Source: Jatrophihabitans telluris (lineage in GTDB: Bacteria > Actinomycetota > Actinomycetes > Mycobacteriales > Jatrophihabitantaceae). From it: a stretch of DNA of 64,000 nt. Within the stretch, counting starts at the first letter, position 1. Each line of letters begins with the position of its first letter. The stretch covers positions 3,224,001 to 3,288,000 of the forward strand of contig NZ_CP097332.1 in NCBI RefSeq assembly GCF_023516435.1. Reading direction: 5' to 3'. The notes under the pieces were generated by a model. That model did not search any database, was not told where the DNA came from, and worked only from the letters and a program-made list of their open reading frames with translations. A program made the translations under genes and the position numbers. Shown here piece after piece: positions 18,506 through 27,340 of this stretch.

Positions 18506-20824
18506 TCAACGGGCGGACGCGCGCAACTCGTCCAGCCATGGTGTCCAGGCCTCGGCCGGCTCGGGCCTTCCGTGCAGGTAGCCCTGGATCACCTCGCACT
18601 CCAGCTCCTGGACCGCGGCCTGTTGCCTCGCCGTCTCCACTCCCTCGGCAACCGTGATGAGCCGGAGCGACTTCGCCAGTTGCACGATGGCGGCGACCAA
18701 CGCCCTCGCCTGCTCCTCGCCGGTGTCCAACGCGGTGATGAAGCTGCGATCGATCTTGAGGCGACTCACCGGCAGCCGGCTGAGACTGGCCAGCGACGAG
18801 TAGCCGGTGCCGAAGTCGTCCAGCGACAGCTCGGCTCCGAGCGCCTTGAGCTGCAGCAGCACCTCCACCGACCGTTCGTCCACCACGACCGATTCGGTGA
18901 CTTCCAGTTCCAGACGGTGCGGCGGCAGGCCCGACCGGACGAGGGCGTCCGCCACGGCCTCCACGATGCGCCCGGACCTCAGTTGCGCGGCGGAGAGGTT
19001 CACGGCGATGCGCAGGTCTCCGGGCCACTGCGCGGCCTGTTCGCAGGCCGCGCGCAATACCCACTCACCGATCGGGACGATGAGTCCGGTCTCCTCGGCG
19101 ACGGTGATGAAGGTGGCGGGCGCGATGATGCCCTGGTCCGGGTGGCGCCAGCGGAGCAAGGCCTCGAAACCCAGCAGCTGCGTGTCGGTGGCCCGGACCT
19201 GTGGCTGGTAGTACAGCTCCAGTTCGCCACGCCGCAGGGCCAGACCCAGCTGCTGTACGGCCATCGAGCGTTGCTGCGCGGCGGCGCTCAACGGTGGCGC
19301 GTACAGCTGCAGCTGGCCACGACCGGACGCCTTGGCCGCGAAGAGGGCGAGATCCGCGGCGCGCATCAGGTCAGCGGCCGATCCCCCGGCATCCGGGTGG
19401 TGAGCGGCCCCCACGCTTCCGTTGATCTCCAGCCGAGCACCGGCGACCAGGAACGGTGCCTGCAGGTCGGCGAGCAGGTCTTCGCACTGAGCGGCCACGA
19501 GGGCGTCGCCGCGTTCGGACAGGATCAGGCCGAACTCGTCGCCACCCAGCCGGCCGCAGAAGATCTGACCGTCAGCCGTCTGGTCCGCCGCCCAGGCCCG
19601 GATTCGCCGGCCGACCGCAGCCAGCAGCGCGTCGCCGGTGGGATGTCCCAGGGTGTCGTTGACGGTCTTGAAGTCGTCCAGGTCGAGGATGGCCAGCCAG
19701 AACCGCTCCCGGGCGCGGACGGCATCGGCGACTCGTTCGGTCAGCGCGTACCGATTGGGCAGGCCGGTGAGCTGATCGACCGTCGCCAGGGACCGGATGC
19801 GATCGAGCTGGCGGGTGGATTCGGTGACGTCCGATCCGACTCCGCGCCAGCCTTCGGAATCGGCTCGCGGTTTACCGGACAGGTTCCACCAGCGTTGTTC
19901 CCCGCCGACCCAGACCGGTTGGACCACATCGCGAAACGCCTCACCCCGATCCAGGTGGGCCGCGACGACGTTGCCGCCCTGGATCGCGCACGGGACGGTC
20001 AGGTCGTCGAGCAGTTGGACCAGGGTCAGCGCGCCCAACTCGTTCTTGGACCGCCCGGTCACCTCGGCCATCCGCGAGGACACGTGGGTGAGCCGACCGT
20101 CCGGTCCGGTCTCCCAGAGCCAATCGGGGCTGCCGTTCTCGAAGTCGTCCAGCAGCAGGGCCACCTTCTCCCGCTCGGAGGCCGCACGCAGTTCGGCGAC
20201 GTAGCGGGCATCGAACGTGGCCGACACATGATGGGAGGCCATCAGCATGGCAGCGAGCCAGATCCCGATCATCACGATCTGACCGGTCGCGAGGAACGGA
20301 TCCCGCACATCGACGGTCGAGGACAGTCCGACCCCGCTGGTCAGGATGAAGGCCAGCGCCGCCGGGAAGTAGACGGCCACCAGATGCGCACCCGCGGCGG
20401 TGAAGGCCATCATCGCGAACGGCATCGCAATTTTTCCGGTCGGCGTGAGATAGCCCTTGAGACCCGTGTAAAAACCCCAGTAGAGGCTCGCCGTGCTGAC
20501 CATCGTCACGATCGCCTGCCACTGGTCGAAACTATGGACCGGACCGAAGCGGGCACGCAGCAGCCAGAACGCACTGGAGGTCAGGACGACGGCGCTGACC
20601 GACAACAGCCACGCCCAGCGGGCGAAGCCGGCCTCGGGACTGAGATAGGCGTGGACGAGAACGGTCGTTCCCGCGACCAGCATCAGCGCTCCGCGCGGGA
20701 ACAGGTACGCGACCGTATCCATCTGCCGCTGCCGCACGAGCCGTTCTCGCTCCGGCGAAAGTCGCTGGTCCACGACCACTAGACGCGGCCGCCCGGCGGT
20801 CATGGCGCATTCCACGCCGCACAA
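18506..20824 (-). CDS. Membrane PAS-GGDEF-EAL cyclic-di-GMP enzyme
   Basis: The protein has up to 772 residues. The first 210 form about six membrane helices. A PAS domain follows (GSPDWLWETGPDGRLTHVSSRMAEVTGRS, about 232-260). The GGDEF domain has intact LATVDQLTGLPNR and RLGGDEFGL. The EAL domain has EALLRWRHP, VNLSAAQL, ELEVTES, SLDDFGTGYSSLASL, KIDRSFI and VAEGVET. Both active sites look complete, so it could make or break cyclic di-GMP. An ATG at 20803 (MTAGRPRLVV) is an alternative start. It follows the same strand as the GAF-methyl-accepting gene but is separated by 96 bp. Confidence 0.93.
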   Translation of the reverse strand: MCGVECAMTAGRPRLVVVDQRLSPERERLVRQRQMDTVAYLFPRGALMLVAGTTVLVHAYLSPEAGFARWAWLLSVSAVVLTSSAFWLLRARFGPVHSFDQWQAIVTMVSTASLYWGFYTGLKGYLTPTGKIAMPFAMMAFTAAGAHLVAVYFPAALAFILTSGVGLSSTVDVRDPFLATGQIVMIGIWLAAMLMASHHVSATFDARYVAELRAASEREKVALLLDDFENGSPDWLWETGPDGRLTHVSSRMAEVTGRSKNELGALTLVQLLDDLTVPCAIQGGNVVAAHLDRGEAFRDVVQPVWVGGEQRWWNLSGKPRADSEGWRGVGSDVTESTRQLDRIRSLATVDQLTGLPNRYALTERVADAVRARERFWLAILDLDDFKTVNDTLGHPTGDALLAAVGRRIRAWAADQTADGQIFCGRLGGDEFGLILSERGDALVAAQCEDLLADLQAPFLVAGARLEINGSVGAAHHPDAGGSAADLMRAADLALFAAKASGRGQLQLYAPPLSAAAQQRSMAVQQLGLALRRGELELYYQPQVRATDTQLLGFEALLRWRHPDQGIIAPATFITVAEETGLIVPIGEWVLRAACEQAAQWPGDLRIAVNLSAAQLRSGRIVEAVADALVRSGLPPHRLELEVTESVVVDERSVEVLLQLKALGAELSLDDFGTGYSSLASLSRLPVSRLKIDRSFITALDTGEEQARALVAAIVQLAKSLRLITVAEGVETARQQAAVQELECEVIQGYLHGRPEPAEAWTPWLDELRASAR

Positions 20825-21106
20825 TTTCGAACACTCGAATTAGTCCGCAGTCAACGAATTGTATTTCCGCCCGGCCCGCCACGAGCGCATATCGTCGTCC
20901 GCCCTCGTACCGGGTGGTTCCGGCCGGCGTCCCGGGTCGGCATATGTCGGCGTTGTGCGGTCGGTCCATGACCCTGCGTAGCGGTCGAGGCCAATTTTCG
21001 ATCAGACAGTACGAGGACCGTCGGACGCCGTCATGAGGAGGCACCTGTCGGCGTCTAGAACCCGTAAAGGCCTTAGGTGCCAAAGATGATCAGTCTGGGG
21101 AAATTC

Positions 21107-23095
21107 ATGAAGGAACGTGGCATGGACATTCGTCGTCCGATGTCCGTAATCGTATCGGCCGTCATCGTGTTGCTGGCATTCGTGGCCGGGCACACGCAGC
21201 GCGCCGAGGCCGCCTCGATCGCCGGGGCGATCACCAAGGTGACGACGTCGCCGCAGTCCGTCCCGGTAGGCGGCCAGGTGACCTCGAACATCGACTGGCG
21301 CGTGCCCGACGGCGCGCACGCCGGCGACACATTCACCCTCACCCTCGACCGGCGGTTGACCAGCCTGCCCCCGTCGTTCGACATCAAGGACCCGGCGGGC
21401 AACGTGATCGCGAAGGCCACGATCACCGATACCGTTCCCGCGGTCATCACCTTCACCCTGACCGACTACGCGGCGCGCCACACGAACACCTCCGGCACCG
21501 CCTTCGTGATGTCGACCTTGAGCGCCGCTCCGGGTGACCAGACCCTCGTCAACACGGGGGGCGACGGCAACACCTGGAAGTCCCAGGTCACCGTCACGAG
21601 CACGTCGGCCCCCCGCACCCACGCCCAGAAGTACGGCGTCTGGACGGGCCGCGACCAAGGCCGTACCAACAACAACGGGTTTCTGAAGTGGACCCTCGAG
21701 ACACGGACGGGGCCGTTCGACTCGGCCGTCCTCGCCGACACCGCCCAGAGCCCGCAGACCATCGACTGCGGTTCGGTCCTGGTGCAGAAGGGTGACACCA
21801 CCGGCGCCAACGGCGGCTTCAATCACGCCGTGGCGTTCAACGGTGCCGTCACCTGCTCCAAGGGCGCGATTTCGGTGGCACTCGGCGCCGCTGCCGCGGG
21901 CGAGCTCTACCGCGTCACGTTCTCGGTGTCGCTGCCCGCCCCGACCGGGGTCGGGACGCCGCCGAGGACCTTCAGCAACACCGCTGCCGAGACGGTCAAG
22001 ACGGTCAACGGCACGAAGTCCTACCAGCCCAGCGCGAGCGTGACCCAGTCCTCGGCCGGCGGCCAGGGCGGCGGCACCACTCCCACCCCGGGCATCTCGA
22101 TCACCAAGGACGACAGTGCCGGCCACGCCGCCGACACCGAGGCCGACGCGACCTCGCTCCCCTCCGGAACCACCGGGCTCGTCTACACGATTACCAACAA
22201 GGGGGCCGAGGCGTTGAAGTCGGTGGTCGTGGGTGACACCGTCGTCTCGAACGGCACCGTGACCAGTCTGATCTGCTCCTTCCCCGACGGCTCCAAGGGA
22301 ATCCGCTGGGCTGGTCCGTTCGAGGTGGGGGCCCACTTCACGTGTACCGCCACCCTGTCCGGCGTGCAGTCGGGCACGGTGCATCAGGACGTTGCCACCG
22401 TCGAGGGCCAGGGGTCGGTTTCCGGCACGAAGGTGACCGACAAGAACCCGTACTTCGCGCACCGATCCCCGTCCGTGCGGGTCGGCGACTACGTCTGGAT
22501 CGACAACAACCACAACGGAATCCAGGAGCCGGGCGAACCCGGCATCCCCGGGGTGAGCCTGACGGTCGCGACGCCCGACGGCCAGCCTGTCACCGACGTG
22601 ACCGGTAAGCCGGTCGGCCCCACGAAGACCGATGGGTCGGGCAAGTACCTGTTCGAGGAACTGCCGCCGGGCCAGTACGTGGTGCACCTGGACGGAACGA
22701 CCGTCCCCGCCGCTCTCGTCTCGACCCTCAGCGGTCAAGGCGCCCGGGAGCTCGATTCGTCCACCGGCAGCGCCACCAGCACCGTGCTGGCGGGCGGTGA
22801 GCAGGATCTGACGCTCGATTTCGGGTTCTACTACGAACAGGTCAACAACCCGCCCGCCCCGCCGAGCACTCCGAGCACACCCAGCACGCCGCAACCGCGT
22901 ACTCCGGTGACGAGCACGCCGCCGTCGAGCACCCCGGTACCGAGCACACCGGTCACGGCCCACAACACCGTGACCAGGAGCTTGCCCAACACCGGCACGG
23001 CCACCGAGCTGACGCTTGCCTTCGGCCTGCTCCTGCTCGGCCTGGGAACGATGCTGCTGGTCGGCGTCCAGCGACCCCGTCGGCAGCGGCACTAA
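21107..23095 (+). CDS. LPxTG cell-wall-anchored adhesin-like protein
   Basis: This surface protein of about 662 residues starts with a signal peptide (helix at about residues 12-32). An adhesin-like N-terminal region is followed by a repeat-type beta domain (GISITKDDSAGHAADTEADAT...). An SdrD B-like module with calcium-site residues comes next (VGDYVWIDNNHNGIQEPGEPGIPGV, ending GQYVVHLDG). A Pro-Ser-Thr stalk (PPSTPSTPSTPQPRTPVTSTPP) leads to the sortase signal LPNTG at residues 626-630, a hydrophobic helix and an RPRRQRH tail. ATG 21107 follows TGGGGAAATTC; ATG 21122 is an alternative. No sortase gene lies in this window. A perfect 13-bp hairpin follows the stop codon. Confidence 0.9.
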   Translation: MKERGMDIRRPMSVIVSAVIVLLAFVAGHTQRAEAASIAGAITKVTTSPQSVPVGGQVTSNIDWRVPDGAHAGDTFTLTLDRRLTSLPPSFDIKDPAGNVIAKATITDTVPAVITFTLTDYAARHTNTSGTAFVMSTLSAAPGDQTLVNTGGDGNTWKSQVTVTSTSAPRTHAQKYGVWTGRDQGRTNNNGFLKWTLETRTGPFDSAVLADTAQSPQTIDCGSVLVQKGDTTGANGGFNHAVAFNGAVTCSKGAISVALGAAAAGELYRVTFSVSLPAPTGVGTPPRTFSNTAAETVKTVNGTKSYQPSASVTQSSAGGQGGGTTPTPGISITKDDSAGHAADTEADATSLPSGTTGLVYTITNKGAEALKSVVVGDTVVSNGTVTSLICSFPDGSKGIRWAGPFEVGAHFTCTATLSGVQSGTVHQDVATVEGQGSVSGTKVTDKNPYFAHRSPSVRVGDYVWIDNNHNGIQEPGEPGIPGVSLTVATPDGQPVTDVTGKPVGPTKTDGSGKYLFEELPPGQYVVHLDGTTVPAALVSTLSGQGARELDSSTGSATSTVLAGGEQDLTLDFGFYYEQVNNPPAPPSTPSTPSTPQPRTPVTSTPPSSTPVPSTPVTAHNTVTRSLPNTGTATELTLAFGLLLLGLGTMLLVGVQRPRRQRH

Positions 23096-23128
23096 CCGCC
23101 GGCTGACCGAATACACCGGCAGCCAACC

Positions 23129-23175
23129 GGTGGGCCGATGGTCCCTATCGCGTACAGCGAAGCCATCGGCCCACC
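23129..23175 (+). terminator. Strong hairpin after the LPxTG gene
   Basis: A perfect 13-bp stem (GGTGGGCCGATGG at 23129-23141 with its complement at 23163-23175) encloses a 21-base loop, 34 bp past the adhesin stop codon. It is the longest perfect hairpin seen in the first half of the window and a likely terminator. Confidence 0.65.
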
Positions 23176-23269
23176 GTCAGGCCGCCCAAGAACGGCACCC
23201 GTACCGCCCGCCGCCCACGGCCGCAGGCGCAGAGACATCCGAACTCGATCCAGAAAGAATGCGAACACC

Positions 23270-23521
23270 GTGACCTCCGCGCGACTGTCGTTGATTCCCG
23301 CGCCACTCACCCGTGCGGCGCGGCGTCGTCGACGACCACACCGCACGTCCCCTGAAGCTCTTGCGGCCCGGGCCGCCTTCGAGGCTGCGGCCTCGACCGG
23401 CTGGGCGATCGGCAACGGCGGACGCGCCGAACCGGACCCCGGCGCGGCCCATCGCGACGGCTCGATGAGCGCCGAGGCCGACGGCCCGCGCACGAGCCTG
23501 CGCACGTCCGTTGAGCACTGA
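23270..23521 (+). CDS. Possible small Arg/Ala-rich protein
   Basis: The region 23176-23643 holds no clear gene. The best candidate is an 83-codon frame from a GTG at 23270 (MTSARLSLIPAPLTRAARRRRRPH...), preceded by an AGAAAGA stretch. Third-position GC is fairly high, but the composition is simple and no domain is recognisable. It may not be translated. Confidence 0.25.
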   Translation: MTSARLSLIPAPLTRAARRRRRPHRTSPEALAARAAFEAAASTGWAIGNGGRAEPDPGAAHRDGSMSAEADGPRTSLRTSVEH

Positions 23522-23643
23522 GGCCGACCCAGGCAGACCCACGCCGACCCAGACCGACCGCAGCGCACCCGACCGACCGGCGACATCACCGCCGGATTGC
23601 CCCGTCTCGACAGTGATTCCCATCGCCCTTCGGAGGTCTCACT

Positions 23644-24000
23644 GTGTTAGCCAATCGGCTCGATCAGGACCGGCGCGGCCGCCCTGCGAGATCTGCAACC
23701 TCTCCCTACATCGACGCCAGCTTTCTGTCCGGCGGCGCGTTCGAGGCCGCGGTCCATCCCGCCGATGCCATCCGCCGGCACGGCATCCGCGAAGACACCA
23801 GCTGGTGCGGAATCGCGATCGAGGACCTGCGGCCCCTCATCGTCGACTGGGACCCGACGCGTCCCGACGCCTGCCCGGACTGCCGAGCCTGGATCAGCCG
23901 GCTCGGCCTGCCGATTCTCGAACCTTCAGTGGCCCGGTCCCGGCGCGCGGAACTGCTGGCCCGGTGGGCACGCCACGACGGTCCCGACGATGTCTGGTGA
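23644..24000 (+). CDS. Conserved-looking hypothetical protein (118 aa)
   Basis: I do not recognise this 118-residue protein. The GTG start follows GGAGG with 7-bp spacing. It contains segments such as ADAIRRHGIREDTSWCGIAIEDLRPLIVDWDP and a CPDC pair near residue 79, but only one such pair, so a zinc site would need partners. No membrane helix or signal peptide is seen. Its stop overlaps the start of the next gene by 11 bp, which suggests co-translation with the helix-turn-helix protein that follows. Confidence 0.6.
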   Translation: MLANRLDQDRRGRPARSATSPYIDASFLSGGAFEAAVHPADAIRRHGIREDTSWCGIAIEDLRPLIVDWDPTRPDACPDCRAWISRLGLPILEPSVARSRRAELLARWARHDGPDDVW

Positions 24001-24400
24001 CACCGGGGCGGATCTTGTGACCGAGGCTCAGGCAACTCCACCCGGGTCGAGGACCACGGGAATCGACGAGCAGGAGCGGATCACCGCCGCCGAGGCATCC
24101 CGGTTGACCGGCTTCACCCCGCGCCAGATCCGAATCTGGGCCTCGCTGGGGCTATTGCGTTCAGAGCTGGACACGACCGGGCGGAAGACCTTCCGCAAGG
24201 ACGAGATCCTGGCCTTCCGCCCGCCTCCGGCCCTGTGGGGACCGTCCGAGGCGGCCTTCCGGTTGGGAATCTCGCTGTCCGAGCTGTACCGCCACGTCCG
24301 GCTGGGCAACCTGCCGGTCCGGCGCACGACCGGGAACCGGCTCGCCTTCCATCCCGACGATCTGGCGCCGATGCGGGTCCGGCCGTCGCCGCCGCCGTGA
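23990..24400 (+). CDS. MerR/excisionase-like helix-turn-helix protein
   Basis: This 136-residue protein contains two short DNA-binding-like units. Residues about 30-70 read ITAAEASRLTGFTPRQIRIWASLGLLRSELDTTGRKTFRKDEI, a MerR-type helix-turn-helix. Residues about 80-130 (ALWGPSEAAFRLGISLSELYRHVRLGNLPVRRTTGNRLAFHPDDL) resemble an excisionase-type unit. The ATG lies inside the end of the preceding gene. No effector domain is present. It converges with the ZIP transporter gene, with 11 bp between. Targets are unknown; it could regulate the upstream adhesin locus. Confidence 0.75.
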   Translation: MSGDTGADLVTEAQATPPGSRTTGIDEQERITAAEASRLTGFTPRQIRIWASLGLLRSELDTTGRKTFRKDEILAFRPPPALWGPSEAAFRLGISLSELYRHVRLGNLPVRRTTGNRLAFHPDDLAPMRVRPSPPP

Positions 24401-24411
24401 GCGGTGCGCGT

Positions 24412-25287
24412 TCAGACTCCGGCGGCGGTGATGATCGCGTCGGTGGCGAAGCCGGCGACCAGCCCGATGAGCAGACCGTAGGCCAGCAGATCCGATCGCC
24501 GTGCCTTCGCCGCAACACCGAATAGCTGGGCGACGACGTAGATGATCGATCCGGCGGCCAGAGTGAGGAAGACCACGGACACCGCCTCACTGGTGAACCC
24601 GTGTCCGACCCAGGTTCCGATGAACGTGGGGCCGCCGCCGATCGCCGCCAGCCCGAGCAGGAAACGCCAGGACGGGCGATCGGCCGTCTCACCGGCGAGC
24701 GGGGCCACGATGCCGAAACCCTCGGTGGCGTTGTGGAGCGCGAATCCGATGACGAGCATCGTCGCGAGCCCGATCTCCCCGGAGGCCGCGGACTGCCCGA
24801 TGGCCAGGCCTTCGGCGAAGTTGTGCAACCCGATGCCGACCGCGATCAGCAGCGCGAGGCGGCGAGCCGGTGACCACGCTGCCACTCCTCGCAGCGGAAG
24901 GCTGTCGCTGGCCTGTTCGTGCACAGCCATCGCGCCCGGACCGATGTGTCCCCGCGAGGCCGAGGCTCGAGAGCGGGCGGCCATCCACCGGTCGTAGGCG
25001 ACCAGCGACAGAAGACCGACCGCGAGACCGCCGCCGAACAGGCTGCCGTAGCCGAAGACCGGTCCGAGACCGCCCGTCCCGTCGTGGGTCGCGACCAGGG
25101 CCGCGTCGACCGGCGACCACGCGGCGGAGAACACGTCCCAGACGAGGAACAGCAGCACCCCGATCGCAGTCGCGTTGAGCAGCAGGCGCAAGGATGGCAT
25201 CGGCCGCCGGATTCGACCGACGGGCAGGCCGAGGAGAATGGTCCCACCGGCCAGCAGGCCGAGGAGCAGCGTCTTGGTCAGGCTCAC
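24412..25287 (-). CDS. ZIP-family metal transporter
   Basis: This 291-residue membrane protein has about eight helices. The two metal-site motifs of the ZIP family are intact: HNFAEGLAIG and HNATEGFGI. The cytoplasmic loop (residues about 100-135) contains only two His (GHIGPGAMAVHEQ), fewer than the His-rich loop of many ZIP proteins. The family moves Zn, Fe or Mn into the cytoplasm. No metal-regulator gene is adjacent. It diverges from the UPF0014 permease gene with a 153-bp gap. Confidence 0.9.
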   Translation of the reverse strand: MSLTKTLLLGLLAGGTILLGLPVGRIRRPMPSLRLLLNATAIGVLLFLVWDVFSAAWSPVDAALVATHDGTGGLGPVFGYGSLFGGGLAVGLLSLVAYDRWMAARSRASASRGHIGPGAMAVHEQASDSLPLRGVAAWSPARRLALLIAVGIGLHNFAEGLAIGQSAASGEIGLATMLVIGFALHNATEGFGIVAPLAGETADRPSWRFLLGLAAIGGGPTFIGTWVGHGFTSEAVSVVFLTLAAGSIIYVVAQLFGVAAKARRSDLLAYGLLIGLVAGFATDAIITAAGV

Positions 25288-25440
25288 CGGAGTCCCCGAT
25301 CGAATAGCGGTTTGAACGACATAGGCAAGGCTGCCCTAAGTTGGTCCGTCTTGCAAACGGGGGTGAGCAACGAGTCGGTCACACCGTGATCTCATCGGTG
25401 AGTCGGAACCGTCGACTGAAAGAGAAATGGGGGCTACCCG

Positions 25441-26181
25441 GTGTCACCGTACGTCCGGCTCGGCATCGGTCTTCTGGTCCTCGCGGGCATCACGGTGGGT
25501 GTGCTGGGCTACGCCGGCATTCCCCAACGGCGAGCGGTGCTGCTGGCCTCCGCCCGCGCGATCGTCCAACTCGCCTTCGTCGCGGCGGTCCTACGCGGGG
25601 TCTTCGCCGCACCGGTTGCCGTCGTCGCCGTGATCACGGTGATGTTCTCGGTGGCCACCTGGACTGCCGGCCGCCGTCTGCGCTCGCACGAGAGGGCCTA
25701 CCGCGCGGTTGTGCTCGCCTGCTTCGCGGGAGCCGGGGTGAGCATCGCCATCATCGTCGGCGCCCCGGTCCTCAGCCGCGACGTCCGCACGCTGGTCGCT
25801 GTTTCCGGGATCGTCTTCGGCGGCACGATGACCGCGGCCACCCTGACCGGACGCCGGCTCTCCGACGGGTTACGCCTGCGGCGGGACGAGATCGAGGGCT
25901 GGCTGAGTCTCGGTGCCACCAGCCGCCAGGCCGTGCGTCCGATTGCCCGGCTGGCCGTCTCGGAAGCTCTCGTACCCGCGCTGGACCAGACCCGCACGGT
26001 TGGCCTGGTCACCCTTCCGGGCGCGTTCGTGGGCGCCTTGCTCGGTGGCGCCAGCGCGGTGGACGCCGCTCGCTTCCAGATTGTCGTGCTAGTCGGCCTG
26101 CTGTGCGCGGAGTCCATCACGGCGTGCCTGCTGGCCTACCTGCTCGGGGCGCCTGCCGTGCTGCCAAGCGACGAACGATGA
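25441..26181 (+). CDS. UPF0014/FetB-type ABC permease
   Basis: This 246-residue protein has about seven membrane helices and matches the UPF0014 family, to which the Escherichia coli iron exporter subunit FetB belongs. The family core is visible: GTMTAATLTGRRL, EIEGWLSLGATSRQAV and LDQTRTVGLVTLPGAFVGALLGG. The start is a GTG after AATGGGGGCTACCCG. The partner ATPase (FetA) is not adjacent, so it must be elsewhere if the pair exists. Convergent with uppP. Iron export is inferred from the family only. Confidence 0.88.
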   Translation: MSPYVRLGIGLLVLAGITVGVLGYAGIPQRRAVLLASARAIVQLAFVAAVLRGVFAAPVAVVAVITVMFSVATWTAGRRLRSHERAYRAVVLACFAGAGVSIAIIVGAPVLSRDVRTLVAVSGIVFGGTMTAATLTGRRLSDGLRLRRDEIEGWLSLGATSRQAVRPIARLAVSEALVPALDQTRTVGLVTLPGAFVGALLGGASAVDAARFQIVVLVGLLCAESITACLLAYLLGAPAVLPSDER

Positions 26182-26223
26182 GGTGCCCAGCGCCAGCGCC
26201 AGCAGCAGGAACCCTGTCCGGGG

Positions 26224-27192
26224 TCAGTGCAGGATGATCAGCGACCCGGCGCCGAAGAGCAGGCAGTACCAGGCGAACGGACGCAGCGAGCGCTTCTCGA
26301 AGTACCGGCTGAGGAAGCGGACCGACAGGTAGGCGCCGACCCCGGACAGCACGCTGCCGAACAGGACCTGCGGACGGATGCCGTCGCCGAGCGGACCGAA
26401 CAGATCCGGGACCTTGAGCACCCCGGCGGCGAGGATGACGGGCGTGGCGAGCAGGAAGGAGAAGCGGGCCGCGGCCTCGTGCGAGAGCCCGCGGGCCAGA
26501 CCGGTGGCCATTGCCGCCCCGGAGCGGCTGATGCCCGGCGCCAGGGCGAGAATCTGGGCCGCGCCGATCAGCAGTGCGCGCGGCCACGGCAGCTGGGCCA
26601 GCGTGTGATCCAGGTCGGTGTCGCTGGGTTCTTCGCTCTGGTGGGAGACCGCCATCGGGCTGGTCGACACGGTCTCGCCCGCCCGGTGCCGCGAGGCGGG
26701 AACGGTCTCGACGAGATCTTCCTGCTGGACGGCTCGCCGCTTCCAGCGCTCGGAGGCGAACAGGATGAGGCCGTTGACCATGAGGAAGATCGCGGCGGGC
26801 GTGGGTTTGCCGAGAGTGGTGCGAAGCGCGTGTTCGAGCGCCAGGCCGGCGATACCCACCGGAATCGTGGCCAGGATCAACAGCCAGCCCAGGCGTTCGT
26901 AGTCGTTGGAGATGCGGCGGTAGCGCAGCGAGGTGAACAGGCCGGCGATGATGCGGACCCAGTCCCGCCAGAAGTAGATGATGAGCGCCAGCGCCGTGGC
27001 CACATGCAGGCCGACGATGAAGGCCAGATACGGAGACTCAGGCGCGTTGACGTTGAGGTGCTTGGCCCAGCTGCCGCCGATCAGGGCCGGGATCAGCACG
27101 CTGTGGCCGAGGCTGCTGACCGGGAAGAGCTCGGTCACCCCCTGGATCGCCCCGATGGTTCCGGCTTCCAGCCAGCTCAAGTGTGCGTGCAC
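26224..27192 (-). CDS. uppP: Undecaprenyl-diphosphate phosphatase
   Basis: UppP (BacA) recycles undecaprenyl diphosphate, the lipid carrier for cell-wall synthesis, and gives bacitracin resistance. The 322-residue protein has about eight helices and both active-site motifs: GVTELFPVSSLGHS near the N-terminus and ALAPGISRSGAAM in the second half. It is longer than most UppP (about 270 residues) because of a hydrophilic loop of about 45 residues (KRRAVQQEDLVETVPASRHR...) between the halves. The GTG at 27192 follows GGGAGA; the upstream in-frame ATG lacks support. Confidence 0.93.
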   Translation of the reverse strand: MHAHLSWLEAGTIGAIQGVTELFPVSSLGHSVLIPALIGGSWAKHLNVNAPESPYLAFIVGLHVATALALIIYFWRDWVRIIAGLFTSLRYRRISNDYERLGWLLILATIPVGIAGLALEHALRTTLGKPTPAAIFLMVNGLILFASERWKRRAVQQEDLVETVPASRHRAGETVSTSPMAVSHQSEEPSDTDLDHTLAQLPWPRALLIGAAQILALAPGISRSGAAMATGLARGLSHEAAARFSFLLATPVILAAGVLKVPDLFGPLGDGIRPQVLFGSVLSGVGAYLSVRFLSRYFEKRSLRPFAWYCLLFGAGSLIILH

Positions 27193-27340
27193 GATTCTCC
27201 CGCCAAATATTGCCGAACCGGGCTCTGATCCCGGCACTCCAGAAGATACTGTGAGACGCTGACGATGTGAGAACGATGTACGTCCGGAGTCGGGCAGGTC
27301 AAATGTTGTTCACATCGAGCTCTGCCTAGAGTCCGCCGGT

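Noticed and set aside
18497-20782. Long plus-strand frame of 761 codons opposite the GGDEF-EAL gene
   Set aside because: It is antisense to a gene with intact domains, rich in Arg, Gly and Gln, and has no recognisable domain. High-GC codon bias creates such shadows.
21002-23116. Minus-strand frame of 704 codons opposite the LPxTG gene
   Set aside because: Composition is shadow-like (Gly, Arg, Val, Asp), no domain is visible, and the opposite strand encodes a complete adhesin.
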